A DNA stretch of 39,715 nucleotides from a bacterium (GCA_017467605.1 JAFUSQ010000062.1:1-39715), one strand, 5' to 3'. Positions 16,136-24,455 are shown, counted from the stretch's first letter. Notes: generated by a model not told the origin, from the letters alone. Numbers and translations are program-made.

Positions 16136-17083
16136 TTGACAGAAGAAGGCCTTAATTTGGAGTTGATAGCCAAAGAATGCGGTTTGTTTACTAAAACAAG
16201 CTCTCAAAAGGTCATAGAACAAATTGATTTGTTACAAGAAAAATATTCACAAAATTACCTTGTCTGTATATATAATTATATGATTAGCCATGCCGAAGAA
16301 CCTGATGTAATAATGCATTTAATACGCTGCATTGATATGTATAGAGATTCGTCAAGTCTTGAATATCTTGTTGATATTTTACTCCTGAAAAACTACAATT
16401 CTGAAGATAATGAAATAAAAGAAAAGTATAACAATGTCAGAGTAATGTGTGCAAAAGCAATTGCTAATCAGAAAAATACCGAAGTTGTATCATCTTTGTT
16501 ATATTGTTTAAACAATAAAAATGAAAACTACAGAGTAAGATTGGCATGTGCAGATGCTTTAGGCCGAATTGGAGACAGATTTGCAGTAGCTCCCTTGATT
16601 GAAGTTGTAAAAGATGAAGATGAAAAATCGGTATATTTAAGAGAATCCGCAGTATCAGCATTAGGGTTGTTAGGAGACACCAGAGCCATTGACCCGCTTG
16701 TCAGCATTCTTGAAGCAAAACAGGGAATAATGGATAAATTTTCATTTTTAAAAGAAAGAGCTATTGAAGCTCTTACAAAAATGGGATTTAATGATAACGA
16801 AAGAATTTTTAAAGCTTTGAAAAATTCACTATCAGATGAATCGTCTCAGGTTAGAATAAATGCTATAGAAGCATTAATGGAAAGTGAAAATCCAAAAGCT
16901 TATGAAACAATTAAAAAGTGTCTTGAGCAGGATTCTGATATTGAAGTAAAGAAGAATGCAATGATTGCACTTTATAATATGTCTGACAGAAGAATATTAG
17001 ATGAAGTTATTTCGTCTCAAAATTATCCTGATGAATTAAAAGTTGAAGCTGTAGAAATACTTGATGAGTATGAAGGAGAGTAA
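16136..17083 (+). CDS. HEAT-repeat protein (PBS-lyase-like repeats)
   Basis: 315 residues of alpha-helical repeats. Typical units are YRVRLACADALGRIGDRFA, LRESAVSALGLLGDTRAIDP and SQVRINAIEALMESENPKAY. These match the HEAT/PBS-lyase repeat seen in cyanobacterial phycobilin lyases but also in many scaffold proteins. There is no sign of a chromophore role here. The start is TTG, chosen because AAGAGG lies 8 bases upstream and the nearby ATG is out of frame. It leads a four-gene operon; queC begins on the base after its stop. Confidence 0.85.
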   Translation: MTEEGLNLELIAKECGLFTKTSSQKVIEQIDLLQEKYSQNYLVCIYNYMISHAEEPDVIMHLIRCIDMYRDSSSLEYLVDILLLKNYNSEDNEIKEKYNNVRVMCAKAIANQKNTEVVSSLLYCLNNKNENYRVRLACADALGRIGDRFAVAPLIEVVKDEDEKSVYLRESAVSALGLLGDTRAIDPLVSILEAKQGIMDKFSFLKERAIEALTKMGFNDNERIFKALKNSLSDESSQVRINAIEALMESENPKAYETIKKCLEQDSDIEVKKNAMIALYNMSDRRILDEVISSQNYPDELKVEAVEILDEYEGE

Positions 17084-17767
17084 ATGTCCTATAACAACCT
17101 AAAATCAATAATACTTTTATCTGGCGGTTTAGATTCGCTTGTAAGTTTGGGTTTGAAAAAAGAAGAATTGAATATAAATTTGGCTATAACTTTTGATTAC
17201 GGACAAAAATCTGCCCAAAAAGAAATTTCAGCTTCTAAAAAAATATCAGAATACTATAATATTGAACACAAAGTTATAAAACTTGACTGGCTTAAAGAAA
17301 TTACTACAACTTCATTAGTATCAGATAAAAAAATTCCGTCAGGTAAAGCTCTTAAATATGATAAAGAAAGTGCTAAATCTGTTTGGGTTCCTAACAGAAA
17401 TGGTTTGTTTTTAAATATTGCAGGCTGTTTTGCTGATTCTTACGGCTATAATTACATACTAATTGGTGCAAATAAAGAAGAAGCTCAAACTTTTTCTGAT
17501 AATACCCAAAAATTTATAGATAGTGTTAATGCTGAATTTGAATTTTCTACCCAAATTCACCCGAAAGTAGTTGCACCCTTGATAAATTCCGATAAAAATG
17601 ATATAGTCATGTTAGCTTTGAACAATAACATTCCGTTAGAGTTAACAATGAGTTGTTATCAAGGATTGGAGGGTCATTGCGGGATATGTGAGTCATGCAC
17701 AAGATTGAAAAATGCACTTCTAAAAAATCATGACAATCATTATGTAAAGGTACTTTTTAAAAACTAA
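17084..17767 (+). CDS. queC: 7-cyano-7-deazaguanine synthase QueC
   Basis: 227 residues. The enzyme converts 7-carboxy-7-deazaguanine to preQ0 with ATP and ammonia, in queuosine tRNA modification. The PP-loop SGGLDS (13-18) binds ATP. The C-terminal zinc site is Cys191, Cys199, Cys202 and Cys205. VPNRNGLFLNIA and IGANKEEAQTFSDN are also family-typical. No queD, queE or queF is adjacent, so the rest of the pathway must lie elsewhere or the precursor is salvaged. It is immediately adjacent to the HEAT gene and overlaps the next gene by one base, indicating tight translational coupling. Confidence 0.95.
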   Translation: MSYNNLKSIILLSGGLDSLVSLGLKKEELNINLAITFDYGQKSAQKEISASKKISEYYNIEHKVIKLDWLKEITTTSLVSDKKIPSGKALKYDKESAKSVWVPNRNGLFLNIAGCFADSYGYNYILIGANKEEAQTFSDNTQKFIDSVNAEFEFSTQIHPKVVAPLINSDKNDIVMLALNNNIPLELTMSCYQGLEGHCGICESCTRLKNALLKNHDNHYVKVLFKN

Positions 17768-18321
17768 TGAAAACACTTTATATCGACAAAGAAATTAAAT
17801 ATATCGGCTCACAATTAGCACCGCATTGGATTTATAAAAATTTTAAGATTCAAGGTGATGCGATTGTTGCGTTTTGCGGTGAATGTGAAGTTAAATTGGC
17901 CGAAATGGTCGACATTGAAGATGTTATAAATAATGAACCTATTTATAGCAAATATATGCTGAGTTTTATATCCGAGCAATTTAATGTCGAACTTGTAGAA
18001 GGTGTTTTCAGACAAAGATTACTGATTTGTTGTATAAAAGAAGCACTTGAAAAAAGAGGGTTTTTAATTCAAAGAAGCGGTGATGATTTATTTTTTAATG
18101 GCAAAAAATTATCTGTATCAATTGCAACAAAATCAATAACATCTACCCTAATTCATACCGGAATAAATATATTGTCTGATGGTGCTCCAATACCGGTTTC
18201 AGGATTAGAAAGTGATTTAGGGATTAAGGATATAAAAGATTTTGCAATTGAAGTTATGAAAAATTATAGCGAAGAAATTGATGATATAATTCTTGCAAGT
18301 ACGAAAGTGAGGGGTGTTTAA
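17767..18321 (+). CDS. DUF366 family protein
   Basis: 184 residues. It begins with MKTLYIDKEIKYIGSQLAPH and includes AFCGECEVKLAEMVDIED and VFRQRLLICCIKEALEKRG, the pattern I associate with DUF366. It is predicted cytoplasmic with a compact alpha/beta fold; the reaction is unknown. Several Cys (around 38, 41, 83 and 84) could bind metal or act in catalysis. Its one-base overlaps with queC and the SPOR gene argue for a shared transcript, and possibly for a role in 7-deazaguanine metabolism (inference). Confidence 0.8.
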   Translation: MKTLYIDKEIKYIGSQLAPHWIYKNFKIQGDAIVAFCGECEVKLAEMVDIEDVINNEPIYSKYMLSFISEQFNVELVEGVFRQRLLICCIKEALEKRGFLIQRSGDDLFFNGKKLSVSIATKSITSTLIHTGINILSDGAPIPVSGLESDLGIKDIKDFAIEVMKNYSEEIDDIILASTKVRGV

Positions 18322-19040
18322 TGCTTAAAGATACTGATAAATTTGAAACTTCATCACATTTTTCGTACAACGACTATAAGAAAAAAGTTCACAAAGCACC
18401 AAATAAAGATGTAATGGTATTTGCATCTGTTTTCTTTATTGGAGTACTTATAATACTTGGATTTGCTAAAATTTTATCACCAAATGTAGATGTTGGGATT
18501 ACAACAGACAATGAAATAGCTTCATTTGAAGATGAAGAAGATACAACAACAGGTTCAGTAATAGATGAAAGATTACGAAATCTAAAACTTGAAGATGAAG
18601 GAAAAAAAGTTGGTGATGAAGAAATGTTTTCGCCTGAATTAGATGAAAGGGTTATACTTCCGACCAGAACGAGAAAAACCGAAGGGCAAATGGAAGCTGA
18701 AAAATCTCAAGCACAAGAAGCTTTACCAACAAATGACCCTCAAAAAACAGTTCAAGCAGAAACGACCAAAACAACAACTCAACCTGCACCAAAACCTGCA
18801 GCCCAACCTGAACAAATAGTAAATGCAAAAGTTGTTGTAGGATATTATGCAACGGAAAAACAAGCAGAAGTCGCAAAAAGTATTATCCAAGATGCAGGTT
18901 TGGGAGTAACGCCTATTGTAAAAAATCTTGGCGGATATTATACACTTCAAGTCGGTTCATATTCATCTCGAGAAAAAGCTCAACAAGCTGCAAACAGTTT
19001 ATTAAAAAGCAATTTCCCGGCTCGTGTTATCGTTGAATAG
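18321..19040 (+). CDS. SPOR-domain membrane protein
   Basis: 239 residues. A short cytoplasmic N-terminus precedes one transmembrane helix (about 32-51), a long acidic and then Thr/Gln/Pro-rich linker (55-165), and a C-terminal SPOR domain (about 166-239: VVGYYATEKQAEVAKSIIQ and YYTLQVGSYSSREKAQQAAN). SPOR domains bind peptidoglycan stripped of stem peptides at division sites. It is probably a division- or envelope-associated protein. ATG overlaps the DUF366 stop (TAATG). Last in the operon. Confidence 0.88.
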   Translation: MLKDTDKFETSSHFSYNDYKKKVHKAPNKDVMVFASVFFIGVLIILGFAKILSPNVDVGITTDNEIASFEDEEDTTTGSVIDERLRNLKLEDEGKKVGDEEMFSPELDERVILPTRTRKTEGQMEAEKSQAQEALPTNDPQKTVQAETTKTTTQPAPKPAAQPEQIVNAKVVVGYYATEKQAEVAKSIIQDAGLGVTPIVKNLGGYYTLQVGSYSSREKAQQAANSLLKSNFPARVIVE

Positions 19041-19060
19041 GGGTAAATAGGGGTAAATGT
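19041..19060 (+). repeat. Left arm of an inverted repeat flanking pilin B
   Basis: The 20-mer GGGTAAATAGGGGTAAATGT, itself two tandem copies of AGGGGTAAAT. It matches the reverse complement of 19871-19889 with one insertion and one substitution. The arms enclose nearly the whole pilin B gene. Its last 12 bases also recur at 29744-29755. Confidence 0.6.
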
Positions 19061-19065
19061 ATAAA

Positions 19066-19165
19066 AGTGTGTTCACACTGATTGGTATTCTGAGGCTTTA
19101 GCCGAAGAATCTCAAAAATTTTAACTGTTATGAAATTCTTCGCTTGACACACGCATGAACACACT
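19066..19165. repeat. 100-bp foldable element with terminal inverted repeats
   Basis: The ends AGTGTGTTCA (19066-19075) and TGAACACACT (19156-19165) are perfect inverted repeats. Inside, CGAAGAAT (19103-19110) pairs with ATTCTTCG (19135-19142). The inner stretch ATTCTGAGG...GAAGAATCTC (19087-19113) matches the repeat at 39475-39510. It looks like a MITE or intergenic palindrome lying between convergent genes. Confidence 0.6.
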
Positions 19166-19177
19166 CCGATTAACTGC

Positions 19178-19918
19178 TTACCAAGGGTAGTCTTTTTCAA
19201 TTCTCCAACCGGCACGGCGGATTTTTTCCGCACAGTAAGATCCTCTACCGCTTTTTGAACAATTCTCGTTTATTTCATTATCAGTCATGCCATAACCATA
19301 TGGTCGAACACCTAAACCGTCCTCAATACGTTCAAGAAAAAATACATCTTTACCATATTTATTTGGTAACTCTCCGCCATTTATATCAATCATTATTTGG
19401 TTATTTTCATAAAATACACCATCACTTTTTGCTCCAATAAGAATAATATATAAAAGTCCATCAGCAGTATAAAAAGATGTTCTTGAATTTTCTAAAACAA
19501 CATTTCTTGTTGTATTGTTATTATTTGCATCTCTAAATGGGGCGCTACGATTATACCCGCAAGTTGAATATAAATCACAGTAAGTGACAACTTTCAAATA
19601 CGGCTGCCAGTATTGTTTAAAATATTCTTCAGCACCCATATTAAATGCACTGTCAGGTTCACCCTGTTCGTCAAACGATAATTTATAAGCCTGATTTATT
19701 ACAGAAATTCCTTTCTGTAATTTAGTAACAGTTGCTCGTTTTTGGTTTTCTTGGATTAAGCTTGGAATAGTCATTGCCGCGACTACCCCGATTATGCCGA
19801 TTGTTATAAGGACCTCTGCTAAAGTGAACGCAACCTTCTTTTCCCTTCGCCCAACGGGAGAGAGGGTATTACACTTACCCCATTTACCCTTTTTAATTTT
19901 CAATTTTACTAAATTCAT
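19178..19918 (-). CDS. Prepilin-like protein B with long leader
   Basis: 246 residues. Unusually, the basic leader is 30 residues and includes CNTLSPVGRREKK before VA|FTLAEVLITIGIIGVVAAM. The mature domain has Cys pairs (YCDLYSTCGY and NCSKSGRGSYC) and a DINGGELPNKYGKDVFFL block, a pattern shared with pilins C and D. That block probably marks the C-terminal sheet of this pilin class. The start is fixed by AAGAGG 5 bases before the ATG. The leader coding region contains one arm of a flanking inverted repeat. It is head-to-head with the HTH gene at 20044. Confidence 0.85.
   Translation of the reverse strand: MNLVKLKIKKGKWGKCNTLSPVGRREKKVAFTLAEVLITIGIIGVVAAMTIPSLIQENQKRATVTKLQKGISVINQAYKLSFDEQGEPDSAFNMGAEEYFKQYWQPYLKVVTYCDLYSTCGYNRSAPFRDANNNNTTRNVVLENSRTSFYTADGLLYIILIGAKSDGVFYENNQIMIDINGGELPNKYGKDVFFLERIEDGLGVRPYGYGMTDNEINENCSKSGRGSYCAEKIRRAGWRIEKDYPW
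19871..19889 (-). repeat. Right arm of the inverted repeat flanking pilin B
   Basis: ACACTTACCCCATTTACCC, the near-exact reverse complement of 19041-19060 (18 of 20 positions with one gap). It lies inside the leader-peptide coding part of pilin B and contributes its unusual extra residues. Confidence 0.6.
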
Positions 19919-19960
19919 ACTAACCTCTTAATAATCTTTCATAATTCCAACTAATATTAT

Positions 19961-19991
19961 TTATTTTGTTAATAAATAATTAACAAAATAA
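19961..19991. promoter_or_regulatory. Perfect 13-bp inverted-repeat operator of cassette B
   Basis: TTATTTTGTTAAT (19961-19973) and ATTAACAAAATAA (19979-19991) pair perfectly around AAATA. The element covers the -10 and start region of the pilin B promoter (TTGACA at 20008-20013, 17 bp, TATTTT at 19985-19990, minus strand). This is the classical position for a repressor. No T tract follows, so it is not a terminator. Confidence 0.65.
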
Positions 19992-20013
19992 CATTAATTC
20001 TACAAAGTGTCAA
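19985..20013 (-). promoter_or_regulatory. Promoter of pilin B
   Basis: On the minus strand: perfect -35 TTGACA (20008-20013), a 17-bp spacer and -10 TATTTT (19985-19990). The predicted leader of about 60 nt ends with AAGAGG before the ATG. Confidence 0.6.
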
Positions 20014-20043
20014 TATCAACAAAAAATAATCTAAAATATTCAC

Positions 20044-20286
20044 ATGGGAATAAACATTGATATTGATTCAAATACAGATATAAACGAAGTTATTAGGCTT
20101 TTACTTTACAGAAATAAAATTACCATTGCCGAATTAGCCCGCAGAATGACAGAATTAACAAACCGTAATTACACAAGATTTAACCTTCGTGCCAAACTTG
20201 AGGGGAAACGATTGCATTTCAACGAAGCAGTATTAATTTTTGAAATACTTGGCTACAAAGTAGATTTAATAGAAGCTTTAAAATGA
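20044..20286 (+). CDS. Small HTH-like regulator paired with pilin B
   Basis: 80 residues. INEVIRLLLYRNKITIAELARRMTEL looks like helices 1-2 of a lambda-type HTH. After a slightly long turn (TNRNYTRFNLRAKLEGKRLH), FNEAVLIFEILGYKVDLIEAL resembles the closing helices. It is less canonical than the other three partners but has their size, orientation and position. No Shine-Dalgarno: a TAAAAT box lies six bases before the ATG, suggesting a leaderless message. Its stop overlaps the convergent 20278 gene by 9 bases. Confidence 0.7.
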   Translation: MGINIDIDSNTDINEVIRLLLYRNKITIAELARRMTELTNRNYTRFNLRAKLEGKRLHFNEAVLIFEILGYKVDLIEALK

Positions 20287-21390
20287 TTCTATTGTTTCAT
20301 CATCAACCATTAGTGTAGGTTTTGGGATAGGATTTTCCGCAATAGAATTATCGTCTGAATCTGAAATACCTGAGCTTTCAATATCAAGTTTTGCCAACTC
20401 GTCTTGACCTAAATCTTTATATACCTGAGCTCTTTCAAGATATAATCTGTCTTTCAGTAAATATATTCTGTCATTATCGGATTGTATTAATAATTGATTA
20501 TATATATCCATTGCATCTTCGTATTTTTTAATATTATACAAAAACTGAGCTTTATCCCATAAAAACTGATCTTTTTCGTTATCATTTTGTGCTTTTTTAA
20601 TTTCGTTATCAAAATCTTGCAAAGCACTATCGTAATCTTTTATATAATATTTTATAAAAATTTTGTTATCAAAGTTCATTATATCAAAACCATTGGCACT
20701 CAGTTCATATGCTTTGTCAAAATCCTTTATTGCACCTTGATAATCACCGGTTTTATATTTTGCATAACCTCGCATTGAATACCAATCCGAAGCAATCGGA
20801 AAAATTTTAGAACCAAAAGTTGTAAGTTTTATTACATCATTAAATCTTTCTTTTTTAAGCAATTCTCTGGTAAAAGCAAACGGTGAAATAATAGCAAAAA
20901 TGGTAACAATTAAAAAAACTAATGTCAAAGCCTTTGCCAATTCAATTTTAAATAACCTATAAAAATTCTCATCAGTGACACCGGAGGATATATATTTAAC
21001 ATTTGTATAACTACCAAATTTTTTCTTTAATTTCTTTTCAAATAATTTAGCAAAAATTACAGTTATAATTTGACAGACAATAGTTATTAGAAGCAAAATA
21101 TATAAAACATTTGCTAAAGAATTATTATTCACCAAAAACGAAAATTTAGGAAAAATAATTTCATACAAAACAAATAGAAATACAAAAGATATTAAAATTG
21201 TTGAAATACGCCTGTGAAATTTTATTTCATTCCAAACAGAATTAATTTCATCTGTGGAAAATTTTCTATCAAATTTATAACCTGTAAAAGTATTATACAC
21301 GGACCTAATGACAGTACAATCGCCCTCATTTGAATAAAAATTCATCGGGGAAAAATTATACATTCTTTTTAAAATTTGATTTTTGGTCAT
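20278..21390 (-). CDS. Membrane protein with C-terminal TPR domain
   Basis: 370 residues. Hydrophobic segments lie at about 62-80, 92-113 and 155-175. From about 195 a set of TPR units follows: SDWYSMRGYAKYKTGDYQGAIKDFDKAYE, then YDSALQDFDNEIKK, FLWDKAQFLYNIKKYEDAMD and RLYLERAQVYKDLGQDELAK. An acidic Ser/Asp tail ends the protein. The layout suggests a membrane-tethered scaffold. It is monocistronic, and convergent and slightly overlapping with the cassette B regulator. Function unknown. Confidence 0.78.
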   Translation of the reverse strand: MTKNQILKRMYNFSPMNFYSNEGDCTVIRSVYNTFTGYKFDRKFSTDEINSVWNEIKFHRRISTILISFVFLFVLYEIIFPKFSFLVNNNSLANVLYILLLITIVCQIITVIFAKLFEKKLKKKFGSYTNVKYISSGVTDENFYRLFKIELAKALTLVFLIVTIFAIISPFAFTRELLKKERFNDVIKLTTFGSKIFPIASDWYSMRGYAKYKTGDYQGAIKDFDKAYELSANGFDIMNFDNKIFIKYYIKDYDSALQDFDNEIKKAQNDNEKDQFLWDKAQFLYNIKKYEDAMDIYNQLLIQSDNDRIYLLKDRLYLERAQVYKDLGQDELAKLDIESSGISDSDDNSIAENPIPKPTLMVDDETIESF

Positions 21391-21532
21391 TCTACTGATA
21401 ACTCCGCAGAATTATATTAGCATAAAATTTTACAAACAAAATTGCCCAAAATAGCTTAAAAAAAATAAATATCAATATAATTGCATTTGCGACATAAAAG
21501 AAAAATTATTCAACTTAATAAACCTTTACATC

Positions 21533-23539
21533 TCAAATTTTTAAGATTATATCTGCAATTTCAGCTTCACTCAATCCCTTGTAATTTATATGAGAAGAAG
21601 TAATAGGCTGTCTGTAATCATATTTATTTATTGAGCGGGAATCTACAATTACTGATGGCGGCAAAATTGACCATTTATACAGTGCTGTTGACATTCTTCT
21701 GTAAAATTTATCAAGCCACTGAGCTTTTTGTTCTTTTGAAACAGAATTATTCTTTTCGTAAAGGAATTCTGAATTAATCATATCAAAATAGTGTTCTTTT
21801 TTGTTTTCAATTCGCCAAATTACTTCATCTAAAAATTCATAAGGCATAAGTGCATCTTCTGCAATCAAAGGTTTTCCGGTTTTTGGATCAATTGCAAGCT
21901 CGGCTCCCGGTTTTTTCAGAATAACTGACTCAGGAATTGCATCTTTTATCGGGCGATTTTTGTTTAACCAGCGAGCAAGTGCAAATAATTTTGTTTTTGG
22001 TACGTCCGCAATAGGTGCAAATCCTCCTGACATATCTCCGTTTATTGTTGCATAGCCCATGTATAACTCCGATTTATCAGAGGTTGCAATAGGGAGACAA
22101 TTACCGAATTCATTACTTATTCCCCACAAAAATATTGCTCTCGATCTTGCTTGAATATTATCTGAAGTAAAAGATTGTTTGTAACGGCCGTCCCATTTCT
22201 TTTCGATTTCTCCAAATAATTTTTGCAAGCAATTGTTTGTAGTGTCATACATTTCTTTGATTGGAGCTTCTGTAAAATTAATTCCTAAATTTTGCGCCAA
22301 TTTTTCAGCGTCACTTTTACTTTCTTTAGAGGTAATTTTTGATGGCATACTAATCCCGAAAACATTTTCTTTCCCCAGCGCATCAGCCAATAATACGGCA
22401 CATACGGTGGAATCAAGTCCGCCTGACAAGCCTAAAACCGCACGTTTAAATCCTGTTTTTTTGAAGTAATCCCTAATACCTTGAATAATTGTTTTATAAG
22501 TTCTTTCCAAATCCGGCTCATATTCTAAAGTGTAAACTTTTGATTCCGTTAAAGTTTTTTCCAAACCTTTTGTAAGCGGATAAATTTTGCCCAGACCTTT
22601 ATGCGGATTAACAATCATAAATTGTTCTTTAAATGATTCTGCTCTGGCAAGTAATTCTCCGTTTTTATCAAAAACCCTGCTTGAACCGTCAAAGGAGCTG
22701 TTATCAATTGCGCCTACTTGGTTTACATAAACAATTGGGGTTGAATATTTTTTTGCAATAAAAGAAAGCATATTGTGTTTTAATTGTTCTTTTTTAGCTC
22801 TTGTCGGAGATGCTGAACAATTTATGAATACGTCAGGATTTTCTTTTGATAATTCTTCTATCGGATCAAGCGAATATAATGTTGTATCATTAAAAAATTC
22901 TTTATTATTCCAACAATCTTCGCAAATAGAAATTCCGTATTTTTTACCGCTAATAATATTAGTTTTTGGGCAATTCCCTATATTATCTTCAGCAAAATTT
23001 CCAAGAGTTTCTCCGCTTTGGCTGCCAACTACAGGCGAAGGTTCAATATACCTATAATCATTAAATTCTGAATATGTAGGAAGCAAAGATTTTCTTATAA
23101 TTCCTTGAATTTTTCCATTTGATAATACCGCAACCGAATTGTAATATTTTTTACCTGTTAAATGATCATATTTTCTGGGTTCAACAAAACCTACAAGAGC
23201 CGTTGTATTTTTAGTTATTTTTGCAATTTGCTTGAGCCATTTAACATTTTCTTCAACAATAATAGGATGCCTATCAATAGTATCTTCTATCGGATATCCC
23301 ATCAAAATCAATTCGGGAAAAACTACTAAATCTAAATTTAGCTCTTGTGCATAATTTATGAATCTTACAACTTTTTTAGAATTGTATTCAATATCTCCGG
23401 CAATCGGATTTATTTGAGCAATTCCAATTGAACCGTCCTTATATGGTTTTAATAAATCTATCAATTCCTGTTTTTGCTCAGAGGTTAATCCCTGTTCAAT
23501 TTTTTCGGCTAATTCATAAATTCTGTCTTTATCTGTCAT
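21533..23539 (-). CDS. nadE: Glutamine-dependent NAD+ synthetase
   Basis: 668 residues, last step of NAD biosynthesis. The N-terminal nitrilase-type glutaminase (about 36-300) has the Glu76, Lys150, Cys206 triad (VVFPELILMGYP, IIRKSLLPTY, ISICEDCW). The C-terminal synthetase has the PP-loop SGGLDSTV from residue 372, adenylating deamido-NAD. An extra N-terminal helix of about 35 residues precedes the glutaminase domain. A TATAAT box (23558-23563) and GAGGG give a very short leader. It is monocistronic, downstream of pilin C on the same strand but with its own promoter. Confidence 0.96.
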   Translation of the reverse strand: MTDKDRIYELAEKIEQGLTSEQKQELIDLLKPYKDGSIGIAQINPIAGDIEYNSKKVVRFINYAQELNLDLVVFPELILMGYPIEDTIDRHPIIVEENVKWLKQIAKITKNTTALVGFVEPRKYDHLTGKKYYNSVAVLSNGKIQGIIRKSLLPTYSEFNDYRYIEPSPVVGSQSGETLGNFAEDNIGNCPKTNIISGKKYGISICEDCWNNKEFFNDTTLYSLDPIEELSKENPDVFINCSASPTRAKKEQLKHNMLSFIAKKYSTPIVYVNQVGAIDNSSFDGSSRVFDKNGELLARAESFKEQFMIVNPHKGLGKIYPLTKGLEKTLTESKVYTLEYEPDLERTYKTIIQGIRDYFKKTGFKRAVLGLSGGLDSTVCAVLLADALGKENVFGISMPSKITSKESKSDAEKLAQNLGINFTEAPIKEMYDTTNNCLQKLFGEIEKKWDGRYKQSFTSDNIQARSRAIFLWGISNEFGNCLPIATSDKSELYMGYATINGDMSGGFAPIADVPKTKLFALARWLNKNRPIKDAIPESVILKKPGAELAIDPKTGKPLIAEDALMPYEFLDEVIWRIENKKEHYFDMINSEFLYEKNNSVSKEQKAQWLDKFYRRMSTALYKWSILPPSVIVDSRSINKYDYRQPITSSHINYKGLSEAEIADIILKI

Positions 23540-23632
23540 TGTTTATCCCTCACAAAAATTATATATGAAAAATAAACGAATTACAGACCTTTGCCAAATT
23601 ATTTTGTCCGGCATAATAGAAGTTCATCAGGT

Positions 23633-23666
23633 AAAGTTAATAAGGCAATAATACCTTATTAACTTT
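23633..23666. repeat. Perfect 13-bp palindrome between pilin C and nadE
   Basis: AAAGTTAATAAGG (23633-23645) and CCTTATTAACTTT (23654-23666) pair perfectly with an 8-nt loop. There is no T tract on either strand. It lies just after the pilin C stop, about 70 bases upstream of the nadE promoter. It may act as an RNA 3' end structure or as a protein-binding site. Confidence 0.6.
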
Positions 23667-23722
23667 CCTTATCACCATAATGCCTTCGTGTCGATTGGGA
23701 GAAATTGTACATATATTTAACC

Positions 23723-24418
23723 CTATTTAGCAGTATTCAGAACATACATAGAAGCATTTGTTGCAGGAACTACATCATTAGGTTTTCCATCAGGTCGAGG
23801 GAAATAGATACGAAAAACATCAGTCATATGCTTAGCGTCATTTGGGACAGTGCATGGTACCTTTGCAGGAGATGGTGCAAACCAAGCATCATTTGTATCT
23901 TGATTGTCAGAGCAAGATACAATCTTATTTGGAAGAGAAACACCATTCACATCAATAAAACCTTCAGCAGCACTATCTGTACTTATTCCTACCAACGAAC
24001 CATCTGCTAAAGAATATAAATAATACTCATCTAAAAATATCGTACTTACGTAATTTCCATTTTCTTCCGGCGTAATATTATAGGTATTTCCTTTTGAATC
24101 TTTGACATCATCACCTTTACCTAAATAAGTAAGTCCTGTGATTGTACCGTTTAATATTGCACAAACAGTATGGTTTGTTTCAGGATTATCTGTTGCAGGA
24201 TTATCGCATTCAAAATTTTCTAAATCTGCAAAATTAAAATCATATTTAGCCTGAGACATTCTGTTTGCTTGTTTTAGTGTTGAAAAAGATTTTTTAAATT
24301 GATTTCTAAATTTTGCACCTTGAATTTTTGTCATCAATGTCGGAATAGTTATTGCTGCAACTACTCCGATTACACCGATTGTAATAAGTACTTCTGCTAA
24401 TGTAAAAGCTTTTCTCAT
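23723..24418 (-). CDS. Prepilin-like protein C
   Basis: 231 residues. A very short leader MRKA precedes FTLAEVLITIGVIGVVAAITIP, again Ala at -1 and Glu at +5. The soluble domain contains several Cys and the block GFIDVNGVSLPNKIVSCS, then NDAKHMTDVFRIYFPRP and the end YVLNTAK. These closely match pilin D, so C and D are paralogues. The block resembles a pilin-type sheet that could bind calcium or other subunits (inference). AAAGGAAG precedes the ATG. It is head-to-head with the XRE gene at 24489. Confidence 0.88.
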   Translation of the reverse strand: MRKAFTLAEVLITIGVIGVVAAITIPTLMTKIQGAKFRNQFKKSFSTLKQANRMSQAKYDFNFADLENFECDNPATDNPETNHTVCAILNGTITGLTYLGKGDDVKDSKGNTYNITPEENGNYVSTIFLDEYYLYSLADGSLVGISTDSAAEGFIDVNGVSLPNKIVSCSDNQDTNDAWFAPSPAKVPCTVPNDAKHMTDVFRIYFPRPDGKPNDVVPATNASMYVLNTAK

Positions 24419-24436
24419 AATAACTTCCTTTCTTTT

Positions 24437-24455
24437 TGTAATGTGTCACCTTACA
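24437..24455. promoter_or_regulatory. Candidate 19-bp operator of cassette C
   Basis: TGTAATGTG-T-CACCTTACA is a 9-bp inverted repeat with one mismatch around a central T. It is in the 70-bp region between pilin C and its XRE partner, in the likely 5' leader or start region of the pilin transcript. Size and symmetry fit an XRE dimer. Confidence 0.6.
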
